Source: Cognataquiflexum nitidum (GTDB taxonomy: Bacteria > Bacteroidota > Bacteroidia > Cytophagales > Cyclobacteriaceae). Taken from it: DNA of 64,000 nt. The position numbers were made by a program, and so were the translations under genes. This document shows positions 16,068 through 24,352 of the stretch, in pieces. Position 1 is the first letter of the stretch. Each line of letters starts with the position of its first letter. The notes under the pieces were generated by a model. The model was given only the letters and a program-made list of their open reading frames with translations, searched no databases and was not told the origin of the DNA. The stretch covers positions 62,001 to 126,000 of the forward strand of contig NZ_JAKZAM010000014.1 in assembly GCF_022538055.1 (NCBI RefSeq). Direction: 5' to 3'.

Positions 16068-17173
16068 TGAAGTGGAATTGGCAATCAAAAGACTGGCCGT
16101 CATTCAGGTTTGACCTGGAAGAGTTATCGGTTTTTGAACAAGAATTTTTTAAAAATTCCGGTCTTTTGGTAGGTGCTTTCAAACATATTGAGCAAGATGA
16201 GAAGAGCAACCTGATAGTGGAAATCATAGCTGATGAAGCCCTGAAGACCTCAGAAATTGAAGGTGAATATTTGAACCGGGCAAGCGTACAATCCTCCATT
16301 CGCAAACAATTTGGCCTTGAAACCAACATTGGGAAAGTGCCGGCAGCCGAACAAGGAATAGCGGAAATGATGGTCGATGTGTATCAGACCTTCTCCGAAC
16401 CACTAACCCATGAAGCCCTTTTCCGATGGCATGAGATGCTTACCAAAGGGAGAAGAGACCTGACAGATATTGGCAGGTACAGAACAGGTAGTGATGCTAT
16501 GCAGGTGGTTTCAGGTCCAATAAACAGACCGATTGTCCATTTTGAGGCTCCGCCCTCTGATACGTTGAAAGGGGAAATGAATGCCTTTTTGGACTGGTTT
16601 GAAAGCTCAGGGCCAAAAGGGAATAGGAAGTTGGGACCGCTTATCAAGGCAGGGATTGCACATCTATATTTTGTATGTATCCATCCCATGGAAGATGGAA
16701 ATGGAAGGATAGGACGCGCCATTGCCGAAAAGTCTCTGGCACAAAGTCTTGGTCAACCTTCATTGATAGCATTGTCTTTTGTGATTGAAAAGCATAAGAA
16801 GGACTACTATGCCGCATTGGAGCGAAACAATACCCAAATTGAAATCACAGATTGGCTGATGTATTTTTCAGAAACAATTATCAAAGCCCAAGTCCGAACA
16901 CTTGAACTGGTTGACTTTATAATTAAAAAAACAAAACTCTACGATAAGGTTAGGACCCAACTGAATGAAAGACAGGAAAAACTGCTTTCCAGGATATTCA
17001 GAGAAGGACCGGAAGGCTTTAAAGGAGGATTGAGCGTCAAAAATTATTTATCGATCACGGGAGCCTCGCGGGCTACCGCCACCAGAGATTTACAATATCT
17101 CGTGGATCTTGAGGTATTGACAAAAACCGGAGAATTAAAAGGAACAAGATATTTCCTGAATCTTCCAAAATAA
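16067..17173 (+). CDS. Fic family protein with N-terminal DUF4172 and C-terminal winged helix
   Basis: Fic enzymes usually transfer AMP from ATP to target proteins. This 368-aa product starts with a DUF4172-like segment (MKWNWQSKDWPSFRFD). It then has the inhibitory motif TSEIEG (residues 61-66, [S/T]xxxE[G/N]), making it a self-inhibited class II Fic. The active-site motif HPMEDGNGRIGR is at 206-217 with catalytic His206. The last 70 residues (LSVKNYLSITGASRATATRDLQYLVDLEVL) form a winged helix-turn-helix. The start codon overlaps the second of two palindromic operators, so autoregulation is likely. Phe in the usual HPFxxGN is replaced by Met. Confidence 0.93.
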   Translation: MKWNWQSKDWPSFRFDLEELSVFEQEFFKNSGLLVGAFKHIEQDEKSNLIVEIIADEALKTSEIEGEYLNRASVQSSIRKQFGLETNIGKVPAAEQGIAEMMVDVYQTFSEPLTHEALFRWHEMLTKGRRDLTDIGRYRTGSDAMQVVSGPINRPIVHFEAPPSDTLKGEMNAFLDWFESSGPKGNRKLGPLIKAGIAHLYFVCIHPMEDGNGRIGRAIAEKSLAQSLGQPSLIALSFVIEKHKKDYYAALERNNTQIEITDWLMYFSETIIKAQVRTLELVDFIIKKTKLYDKVRTQLNERQEKLLSRIFREGPEGFKGGLSVKNYLSITGASRATATRDLQYLVDLEVLTKTGELKGTRYFLNLPK

Positions 17174-17440
17174 AAAGTCCATAGTCCATGGTCGACAGTC
17201 CATAGCCACGACAATGGAACTTCAATCCGAGTTATATATGGTTTGCAGTAAAAATAGAGATCCACAAAAACAAAATAGCTACCCGATTTCTCAGGTAGCT
17301 ATTTCTATTTGGTGACTATCCGCCGTAGACCATCGACTATGGACTGTGGTCTATTTGGCCATTCCCGATCTCTAAGTTAGCTATTTCTATTTGATGACTA
17401 TCCGCTATGGACTATTGCCTATGGACTCTCAGCTATTGAA
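17174..17440. repeat. Intergenic tandem and palindromic repeats
   Basis: Two direct copies of about 42 bases (17282-17323 and 17364-17406; CCCGATTTCTCAGG-type start, then TAGCTATTTCTATTTG and GACTATCCGC) lie 82 bases apart at roughly 85% identity. Several CCATAGTCC / GGACTATGG words make local palindromes. Related wording recurs near 30312 and 58912. Confidence 0.6.
17273..17304 (+). terminator. Terminator hairpin between fic and M14 peptidase genes
   Basis: AAATAGCTACC (17273-17283) pairs perfectly with GGTAGCTATTT (17294-17304) across 10 bases. A-rich and T-rich flanks allow use on either strand by the convergent genes. Confidence 0.7.
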
Positions 17441-17441
17441 A

Positions 17442-19181
17442 TCACTTCTTCCAGCTTGCTTTTCCGCCTTTGGCAGAATCCACGTTGATGCTGTAGCTGC
17501 TGTTGCCGGAGACGATCCATCTCACTTTTACCGCACCCATTCCCGGGATATTGGCGACGGAGATTTTTTCGGGATTTGTCTTTTGCTCGGAAAGTCTGTT
17601 GAAGTCCTCATTGTCCACCACAAAACCTGCCACCACTTTGGCACCGGTAATGCTGACATAATCAGGTCTTTCGATTTTGTATTTCAGATCTTGGCTGGAA
17701 TGGGTCGGTATCAACCTTTCGTTGTAGATCGTAGCTGTAACTGCTTTTAATCCTCCTCCAAGATCTTCTTCTTTGACATCCATCACGCTGAGTTTTGGAG
17801 TGTGGTAGCCGTGGAGGATGGTGAAGGCGGCATTTCTATGGGCGTCCTGCTCCAACAGGAATCCCGGATGCAGACGGCCAAAGTTTTTCTTGAATCCACC
17901 AACTTCGATTTTGCCATATTGAGGGTGGTCGTATTCTGCCCAGTTGACAAATGCATCGCCAAAAGTCAGGTAAGTGTCTACCATCATTTGCTCATCCTGA
18001 TTGCCTCTTCCTGCATTTTTGTGCACATAGAGGTAAGATGTCATCAATTCATTGGAGTAAGTGAAAATTCCCCTTCCACCATAGAACCAGTCCAGTTGAC
18101 CGCCAAATACGGAGTAAAGGTCTTTGTACACCACAAGGTATTTGTAACCCGGCATGAATTCTTCTCCTTTTTTGGCAATAGCATCATAAATGCGGATGTC
18201 AGTTTGGTTGTAGGTCCCCAAGTCTTCTTCCGCACCCGGGCCTCTCAGGATCATGCCACCATAGTTGTGGTAGCTTTGCGCTGCGGCAATGTTTGGATGC
18301 TTCATCACATATTCCATCACAGCCTTGTTTTCAGGGACACTGAAGGGATACTTCCAAGCACCGCGCTGTACATAATCAGGCTGCCAGTTCCATCCCCAAT
18401 CACGGTTAGGGTCATAATAACCGATGGCATCTTCATTGATTACACCATCTCCGTCATTGTCTATTCCTTCAAAACCCAACATTTCATATTCTCCTTTTTG
18501 ATCAGGAGCGACCATAATGAGTTTCCTCGGGTCCATTTGGTCTTTGACATAGCGGCCTGTCGGTGACTTGCGGATCATCATGGTGATATGGCCGTCCTTG
18601 TTGATGTCGTCAAAAGGATCTTCACCGATCACTCCATCGCCATCATCGTCCATATTGATCATTCCTGATCGTGGAGAATTCAGTGTGTTTGGTTCCTTGA
18701 TGAAGTTGTCGTGCGCGTCCGGATTGATGGTAGGCGCGATATAGAAGGTTTTGTCCTTGAGCAATTGGGTGATGAATTCCAGTTCCCCGTACATTTCAGA
18801 AAGGTACCAAGCTGTGTAAAGGGAAAATTCAGTTCCCTGAATCTCATTGGAGTGGATGTTGCCGTCAATCCACATGCCCGGCTTGTCTTCTGCTTTACCG
18901 GCTTTGAAGTCGGTGACGATCAGTACCCAAATGTCATTTCCTTGGTAGGATTTACCAATGCTTTCGAGCTTCACCAGATCGGGATGCTTTTTGGCCATGT
19001 CCTTCATGATTTCTTCCAAAGCAAGGTTGGTATGGTACCTGTTCCAGGAAACGGAAACTTTGGGATTGTGCGGAGTACCGATGGCGCGGAAATACTTTTC
19101 CTGTGCGCTAGTCTCCTGAATGCCTGCAAAACCGATTGCCAGTCCTAAGGCAGTTGTATATATCCAGTTTTTGAATTTCAT
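17442..19181 (-). CDS. Secreted M14 family zinc carboxypeptidase
   Basis: A 579-aa exported metallopeptidase with a signal peptide (to about residue 26, ending TSAQ). Zinc ligands are visible: His110 and Glu113 in GNIHSNE, and His305 in SYHNYGG. The catalytic Glu is Glu378 in TYSNELM. Between them lies an insertion with two DxDxDG-type loops (MDDDGDGVIGED and IDNDGDGVINED), probably calcium-binding. A C-terminal beta domain follows. It cleaves C-terminal residues from peptides outside the cytoplasm. It follows a degenerate paralogue at 12 bases' distance, so both are made together. Confidence 0.92.
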   Translation of the reverse strand: MKFKNWIYTTALGLAIGFAGIQETSAQEKYFRAIGTPHNPKVSVSWNRYHTNLALEEIMKDMAKKHPDLVKLESIGKSYQGNDIWVLIVTDFKAGKAEDKPGMWIDGNIHSNEIQGTEFSLYTAWYLSEMYGELEFITQLLKDKTFYIAPTINPDAHDNFIKEPNTLNSPRSGMINMDDDGDGVIGEDPFDDINKDGHITMMIRKSPTGRYVKDQMDPRKLIMVAPDQKGEYEMLGFEGIDNDGDGVINEDAIGYYDPNRDWGWNWQPDYVQRGAWKYPFSVPENKAVMEYVMKHPNIAAAQSYHNYGGMILRGPGAEEDLGTYNQTDIRIYDAIAKKGEEFMPGYKYLVVYKDLYSVFGGQLDWFYGGRGIFTYSNELMTSYLYVHKNAGRGNQDEQMMVDTYLTFGDAFVNWAEYDHPQYGKIEVGGFKKNFGRLHPGFLLEQDAHRNAAFTILHGYHTPKLSVMDVKEEDLGGGLKAVTATIYNERLIPTHSSQDLKYKIERPDYVSITGAKVVAGFVVDNEDFNRLSEQKTNPEKISVANIPGMGAVKVRWIVSGNSSYSINVDSAKGGKASWKK

Positions 19182-19193
19182 TTTTTTGTCGGT

Positions 19194-20810
19194 TTAGAGT
19201 TTCACATTGAGTGTGGCGATACCAGTATGTGCTGCACCGGCTTTGATATCCACGGAGCCGCTTCCTTTGACGACCCATGACAGCGTAATTTTGCCATAAG
19301 CATCAATTTTTTCAATCAGCTTGATTTTTTCACCGGAAACTAGGTCAGTTGCATCTTTGCTGATGTCTACTCTGATATTCCTCAGCCAACGGGATTTTTC
19401 ACCCATTTCTGAATGTGTCGGAAGTGCAGAATTGTTAAAAAGGTCTGCTGTGATCCTTGTAAGGCCATTGCCAAGTTTTTCTGATTTCACATTGTGAAAC
19501 TCCAGCTTGGGACTCATAGCAGCTAATTTCAAGATGAAAGCTGTATGCTCCAAGGCTATAGAATCTACTTTGGCAAAAGGAGGGTTATGCATCACAAAAG
19601 GCCTGATGCCGCCCACTTCTACTTTCTGACCGGGGAAATCCGGATGCGTCACCGCTGTCCAAGGAACATGTACATCGCTGAGATTTTCTTTTGCTGCCCA
19701 AGCCATGAAGTTTGCCTCGGCATTGCTGTTGGATTTGCCATCTTCGCCTTTTACCTCAGGCACCCACCATCCCGGTGTGCTGAAGCTGAGTCTTCCAAAG
19801 TGGAAATATGCCCATTGGAAAAAATCACCATCCGTTCCTTGATTGGTTTGGTTGAATGCTTTTTGGGAGATCGTTTCATTGTAAATTCCTGAAACCATGC
19901 CATTGATGGCTACATCTTTTTCCAACATGGAGGTAATGATCCTTTTCTTGGCATCCCCGGCATTGTATTTCAGGGGAGCGGAGAGGTTATTTGCCGGACT
20001 AAAAGTCACAAAAGCAAAGATGTTCCACTGATCGAAAAGGTAATCTAACAAAGCGCGGCTTTCGACCTGCGATACCGCAAAATCACCTGCTAGTGGCTGG
20101 AAGATCGGAAACTTGTAAGTCTGGTTTTTGTTGAAGGCAATACCTTCTACCAGATCCTCTCCAAAACTTCCGTCTTTATCTTTGTCCATACTCTCAGGCA
20201 TCATCAGGTAAGTACCTTTTTGGCCTTTGGACCTGTCTGCCTTGGCCATCAACCTGTTGTCCTTTTCATTGGACATATAGTCGCCCATGGGGCTTTCGAC
20301 GCGCATCATGGTGATAAGACCATCTTTGTTGAGGTCTTCATAGCCATCCTCAGATACTTGTCCGTCACGGTCATGATCGATTTTGGCGGCATTGCCTCTT
20401 CTTTCATACTTCAAGGAAGCATGGTACTGCTCATAAGCATCGGGAGACATGTTTGGAAAAATGTAGAAAGTGTTTCTGTCCAGTGCTGACGCATGGTTTT
20501 TGACCAATCTTTCGGCAAACTGTAAGGCCAATTCAACACTGAGGACATGAAAGCCTTCTGCCCCGCCCACAATGGCTATAGCGGGCTTGTTGTCCAGATC
20601 TCCGGTTCCGATTTTCAATACCCAGATGTCTTTCCCGCCTTCGGTTTTGGTAAGAGAACTGAGTTTGGCCGCACTTCCGCTCCCGGAGATGGCTTGCAGC
20701 CTTTGGCTTACCTGGCTTAGAGTAGGATAATCGCCCTGTGCCAGCGCGGTAGAGTGAACGGAGAATAGCAATCCCGCCCCCAAGACCAACGATAGATAAA
20801 TTTTCTTCAT
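19194..20810 (-). CDS. M14 peptidase paralogue lacking catalytic residues
   Basis: A 538-aa exported protein (signal peptide to about residue 25, ending TALAQ) with the same layout as its neighbour: peptidase fold, DxDxDG loops (DHDRDGQVSED, DLNKDG, DKDKDGSFGED) and a C-terminal beta domain. The HxxE site is replaced by GGAEGFHVL (residues 82-90). The third ligand region reads TFSPANNL without His, and the catalytic Glu region reads FSTPGWWVPE. All zinc-site residues thus appear lost. The frame is intact, so it is likely a maintained non-enzymatic partner. ATG 20810 gives the signal peptide; an upstream start at 20849 does not. Confidence 0.88.
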   Translation of the reverse strand: MKKIYLSLVLGAGLLFSVHSTALAQGDYPTLSQVSQRLQAISGSGSAAKLSSLTKTEGGKDIWVLKIGTGDLDNKPAIAIVGGAEGFHVLSVELALQFAERLVKNHASALDRNTFYIFPNMSPDAYEQYHASLKYERRGNAAKIDHDRDGQVSEDGYEDLNKDGLITMMRVESPMGDYMSNEKDNRLMAKADRSKGQKGTYLMMPESMDKDKDGSFGEDLVEGIAFNKNQTYKFPIFQPLAGDFAVSQVESRALLDYLFDQWNIFAFVTFSPANNLSAPLKYNAGDAKKRIITSMLEKDVAINGMVSGIYNETISQKAFNQTNQGTDGDFFQWAYFHFGRLSFSTPGWWVPEVKGEDGKSNSNAEANFMAWAAKENLSDVHVPWTAVTHPDFPGQKVEVGGIRPFVMHNPPFAKVDSIALEHTAFILKLAAMSPKLEFHNVKSEKLGNGLTRITADLFNNSALPTHSEMGEKSRWLRNIRVDISKDATDLVSGEKIKLIEKIDAYGKITLSWVVKGSGSVDIKAGAAHTGIATLNVKL

Positions 20811-20840
20811 AAAGTATATCAGGTTTAGTTCTTTAATGAA

Positions 20841-20863
20841 AAAAGACACTCAAAGTGTCTTTT
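20841..20863 (-). terminator. Terminator-like hairpin in leader of M14 operon
   Basis: AAAAGACACT (20841-20850) and AGTGTCTTTT (20854-20863) form a 10-bp stem with a 3-base loop. On the minus strand it is followed by TTTTTTCAT, 30 bases before the first start codon. No gene ends here, so it is either an attenuator or a leftover terminator. Confidence 0.5.
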
Positions 20864-21051
20864 GCTGTGCTATGTTACAAAATTTAAACCGTTAAATAAA
20901 AGCCGATTCGCCGTATTGATTAGCATGGTTTTGAAAGGTTTTCAGCATGGATAAGCGGGATCTAATTTTAAGCCAATTAAAAAACAAAGCGTGAAAAGTT
21001 ATTTCCTGGCCAAAAAATTTGGTATTTTTCCACAAACACTATTCCCAAGGT

Positions 21052-21882
21052 ATGTTTCGTAAAATTGCTCTTGCCATTGCTTTCTCTCCAAGAATGGAGG
21101 CCCTGATTGCTGAATCAAAAAGACTGAAAGACCTCTTTCAAGCAGAATTGTTGCTTATCCATGTGGGTGAAAAAACCGTGGTGCTTGAAGAAAAACTCAA
21201 CGAGATGCTTGACAAACACGGTCTTTCCCAAAATGATGTCAAAATCATCTGGGCAGAAGGCAAACCGGCAAAAAGGATCCTTCAGACCTGTGAGGCCGAA
21301 AATGTCGATCTATTGGTGGCCGGCGCGCTAAAAAGCGAAAGTATTTTAAACTATTACATTGGCTCTATTGCAAGAAAGATCATACGGAATTCCAAATGTT
21401 CGGTGCTGACTTTGATAGAACCGCTCGTTAAACCTACTGCTTTTGACAAGGTAGTGATCAATGGTACGGAGCAAGACCAAACGCCACTGGTCATCCAAAA
21501 AGGGCTTGAATGGTGTAAATTGGATGGAGCCAAGCAGGTTTTTGTCGTCAATGAGATAAAGATGTATGGCCTGAAAATGGCAACCGCCGGGGAAGGAAAC
21601 GAAGAAGAAATAGCTATCGCACGGAGAAAACTTGTTGCTGATGAAGTCGCTTATGTCAATGATATTTTGAAAGATCTTGACAAAGGTGACCTCAAAGTCA
21701 ATGTCAAAGTCACTTGTGGCAAATGGGCAATAGAACTTGCAAAATTCGCTGAGGATGTGAAAGCAGACCTATTGATAGTGGGCGACGAAGGAAAACTTGG
21801 ATTTTTGGACCGGCTTTTTCCACACGATCTTGAAGAAATCCTCAATAATCTGCCTTGCAATTTACTGATACTTAAAAAATAG
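21052..21882 (+). CDS. Universal stress protein, tandem Usp domains
   Basis: A 276-aa cytoplasmic protein from ATG 21052. The first half starts MFRKIALAIAFSPRMEALIAES and ends ARKIIRNSKCSVLTLIEP, a Usp domain. The second half ends DLLIVGDEGKLGFLDRLFPHDLEEILNNLPCNLLILKK, a second one. The G-x-x-G-x(9)-G-S/T nucleotide motif is not clean in either, so ATP binding is uncertain. It sits 9 bases before an antiporter gene, a common pairing in which Usp is thought to modulate transport. Confidence 0.85.
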   Translation: MFRKIALAIAFSPRMEALIAESKRLKDLFQAELLLIHVGEKTVVLEEKLNEMLDKHGLSQNDVKIIWAEGKPAKRILQTCEAENVDLLVAGALKSESILNYYIGSIARKIIRNSKCSVLTLIEPLVKPTAFDKVVINGTEQDQTPLVIQKGLEWCKLDGAKQVFVVNEIKMYGLKMATAGEGNEEEIAIARRKLVADEVAYVNDILKDLDKGDLKVNVKVTCGKWAIELAKFAEDVKADLLIVGDEGKLGFLDRLFPHDLEEILNNLPCNLLILKK

Positions 21883-21891
21883 GAAGATTAC

Positions 21892-23118
21892 ATGGAGAGT
21901 TTATCGCATCAAGATGTAGTCAACCTTTTTCTGCAATTGGCAGCAATGCTGTTGCTGGCTAGGATATTTGCGGAGGTGGCGCAAAAGTTCAAGCAGCCGG
22001 CTGTGGTAGGTGAGTTATTGGCAGGGATACTTTTGGGTCCTACCATTTTGGGGACTTTTATTCCCGAATTCCACGAGTACCTCTTTATGAGCAATCCCAA
22101 TGCAAATCTCGCTTTAGATGGTTTTGTGCAGATAGCCGTTGTACTTCTTTTGTTTATTGCAGGACTGGAAGTGGAGCTCCACCTTGTATGGTCGCAGGGA
22201 AAAGCAGCAATAAGCATCAGCTTACTTGGCTTGGTGGTTCCTTTTATTTTGGGATTTGTATTCCCTTATTTCTTTTCTTCATTTTTTGGGTTGGCAGATG
22301 GGGACAGGCTTCTGTTTTCGCTTTTTATGGGTACGGCCATGTCGATTACGGCTTTGCCTGTAGTGGTCCGGATATTGATGGATCTCAATCTCTTCAAGAC
22401 CAAGATGGGGATGCTGATCGTGGCTTCGGCGATGGTCAATGACATCATCGGGTGGTTGATTTTCTCTGTGATTCTTTCCTTTATGGGAAAAAGCGGTAAC
22501 CTCTCGCTTATTCAGACCGTCGGGATTACCCTGTTGTTTACCTTTTTTATGCTGACTTTGGGTAAGTTTATTATCAACAGGGTTTTGCCTTGGGTCAATA
22601 AAAAACTGGCTTGGCCGGGAGGAGTATTGTCATTGTCTATGGCTTTCTGTTTTCTTTCAGCAGCATTTACAGAGTGGCTTGGGATCCATGCTATTTTTGG
22701 GGCTTTTCTTCTCGGAGTAGCTTTGGGAGATTCGGAACATATGTCCGAAAGGGCAAAGGAAATCGTACATCAGTTTATAAACAATATCTTTGCCCCGCTT
22801 TTCTTTGTATCTATTGGCTTGAAAATCAACTTTGTTACCAATTTTGAATTTCTCCTTACCCTAGCAATAATTGTCATTTCCTTTGCAGGAAAGATAATTG
22901 GTAGTGGATATGGAGCTTCAAGAGGAGGATTCAATTTTAAAGAATCTTTGGCGGTTGGATTTGGGATGAATGCCCGCGGTGCGATGGAGATCATCTTGGG
23001 TTTGATAGCCTTGGAAAATGGGCTGATCGATGAAAAGGTTTTTGTGGCCTTGGTAGTCATGGCCATCGTCACCAGCATGTCAAGCGGGCCGCTGATGAAG
23101 TGGGCCTTGAAAAAGTAG
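21892..23118 (+). CDS. CPA2-family cation:proton antiporter
   Basis: A 408-aa inner-membrane protein with about 12 hydrophobic helices. Family signatures include QPAVVGELLAGILLGPTILG near residues 37-56, LLLFIAGLEVEL, a helix with AMSITALPVVVRILMDL, and NDIIGWLI carrying the ion-binding Asp. GMNARGAMEIILGL near the C-terminus is typical of Kef/NapA-like exchangers. No C-terminal RCK nucleotide-binding domain is present. It follows a Usp gene and is closed by a strong terminator. Confidence 0.93.
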   Translation: MESLSHQDVVNLFLQLAAMLLLARIFAEVAQKFKQPAVVGELLAGILLGPTILGTFIPEFHEYLFMSNPNANLALDGFVQIAVVLLLFIAGLEVELHLVWSQGKAAISISLLGLVVPFILGFVFPYFFSSFFGLADGDRLLFSLFMGTAMSITALPVVVRILMDLNLFKTKMGMLIVASAMVNDIIGWLIFSVILSFMGKSGNLSLIQTVGITLLFTFFMLTLGKFIINRVLPWVNKKLAWPGGVLSLSMAFCFLSAAFTEWLGIHAIFGAFLLGVALGDSEHMSERAKEIVHQFINNIFAPLFFVSIGLKINFVTNFEFLLTLAIIVISFAGKIIGSGYGASRGGFNFKESLAVGFGMNARGAMEIILGLIALENGLIDEKVFVALVVMAIVTSMSSGPLMKWALKK

Positions 23119-23154
23119 CTGTTTGTATTGAGTATCTCATATTGATGATAAAAC

Positions 23155-23186
23155 CAAAATCCCTGTCCATTCGAACAGGGATTTTG
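23155..23186 (+). terminator. Bidirectional terminator
   Basis: CAAAATCCCTGT (23155-23166) pairs with ACAGGGATTTTG (23175-23186) across an 8-base loop. It serves the antiporter operon (+) and the convergent methyltransferase (-). Confidence 0.85.
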
Positions 23187-23227
23187 TGTTTGTTATGTAT
23201 TTAACAATAAGACAAATTCAATTTGAA

Positions 23228-24226
23228 TTACTTTTTGATTTCAAAAGGCTTTCTAAAGAAAAATGCAGCCTGATCGCCCCTACCCTCTTTGTTGAGTTTT
23301 GCGGCTGTATGGGAATATTCCCTCTTCTTCATTTTTCTTTGAAACACCGCTACAGGTCCCTTTGGGTTTGGTGTTATCAGTGGAATATCTTGGATATACC
23401 TTTCACTTCCGGTAAACTGAAAATGGGTCGAATCATATATAGTTTTAAACAATTCCAAATGTGACTTTTCACCCAGTATCTCCATACTTTCTTTTGAATG
23501 CAGGAAAAAATGCCTAGGCGCATCAAGTTGAACCCAGTTGGTTTTATAATGCTCCCAAGCAAAAGACGACACCGTGGGTATTCTGATAATGCAGATTCCT
23601 CCCGGAGCGAGTAGTTCAAAAACTTTTTGAAGGTGATCTAATGGATCCGGAATATGCTCAAATGAATGGTGGTAAGTGATGATGTCCCAGAGACCTTTGA
23701 CATCAAATACATTTGATTTACTGATTTGCAGACCATTTTCATAGTCAATAGATTCAGCTAGAAATGGATCACAACCATGCACATTTTCAAATCCGATCTC
23801 AGCCAAAGGGTATAAAAAATTCTTGCCGTTACCACAACCCACATCTAAGATTTTGGTGTCCTTGCTCATGGGTAGTCCCTTTAAGATAAAAAAAAGATCG
23901 GTCCCCGAAATAGTACCTGCCATTTTTCGAAGAAATGGGCTTTTCCCACTAACAAGCTGTGTATATTTTTGGCGGTTGATTTTGCCAGAAATTCCCTTAA
24001 ATTTTTTCCCATCGTATTTCCCAAAACTGTAATAATTTTCGGGATAAAATTTTGACATGTCTTGCGGAAAGTCACAAATCTGAAGGCAATGGCACTTGTT
24101 GCATTGAAAATATTGGAATTTTTCCCTCATCCCAAACATCATTTCTTTTACCTGATAGGTCTTGTTTCCTTCGGTATTGTTACAAATTCTACAAACAAGA
24201 CTATCCGTCATTTTCTCAGAGCTCAT
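23228..24226 (-). CDS. Class I SAM-dependent methyltransferase with N-terminal Cys cluster
   Basis: A 332-aa protein. The N-terminus carries Cys12, Cys15 (CRIC) and Cys42, Cys45, Cys47 (CNKCHC), a probable zinc knuckle. Then comes the SAM-binding motif ILDVGCGNGKN and a downstream FDVKGLWDIITYHHSFEHIPDPLDHL, as in Methyltransf_23 enzymes. Such zinc-ribbon methyltransferases often act on activated sugars or surface glycans, but the substrate is not readable here. A second ATG at residue 6 (MTDSLVC) is an equally good start. Confidence 0.85.
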   Translation of the reverse strand: MSSEKMTDSLVCRICNNTEGNKTYQVKEMMFGMREKFQYFQCNKCHCLQICDFPQDMSKFYPENYYSFGKYDGKKFKGISGKINRQKYTQLVSGKSPFLRKMAGTISGTDLFFILKGLPMSKDTKILDVGCGNGKNFLYPLAEIGFENVHGCDPFLAESIDYENGLQISKSNVFDVKGLWDIITYHHSFEHIPDPLDHLQKVFELLAPGGICIIRIPTVSSFAWEHYKTNWVQLDAPRHFFLHSKESMEILGEKSHLELFKTIYDSTHFQFTGSERYIQDIPLITPNPKGPVAVFQRKMKKREYSHTAAKLNKEGRGDQAAFFFRKPFEIKK

Positions 24227-24352
24227 TTTGGGTTTGTTTTAGTTCAAAGCATTTAGGGTAAAATTCAAAAGTCCAACGACTTATCCCCTTTAACAAAAGT
24301 AGTAAAGATTGAAATACTAAATCGCTTTGATTCACAATTGGAAGGGTAAACT

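Noticed and set aside
17802..18566. 254-codon open frame on the plus strand
   Set aside because: It is fully antisense to the M14 peptidase, whose zinc-site motifs leave no doubt about the true strand.
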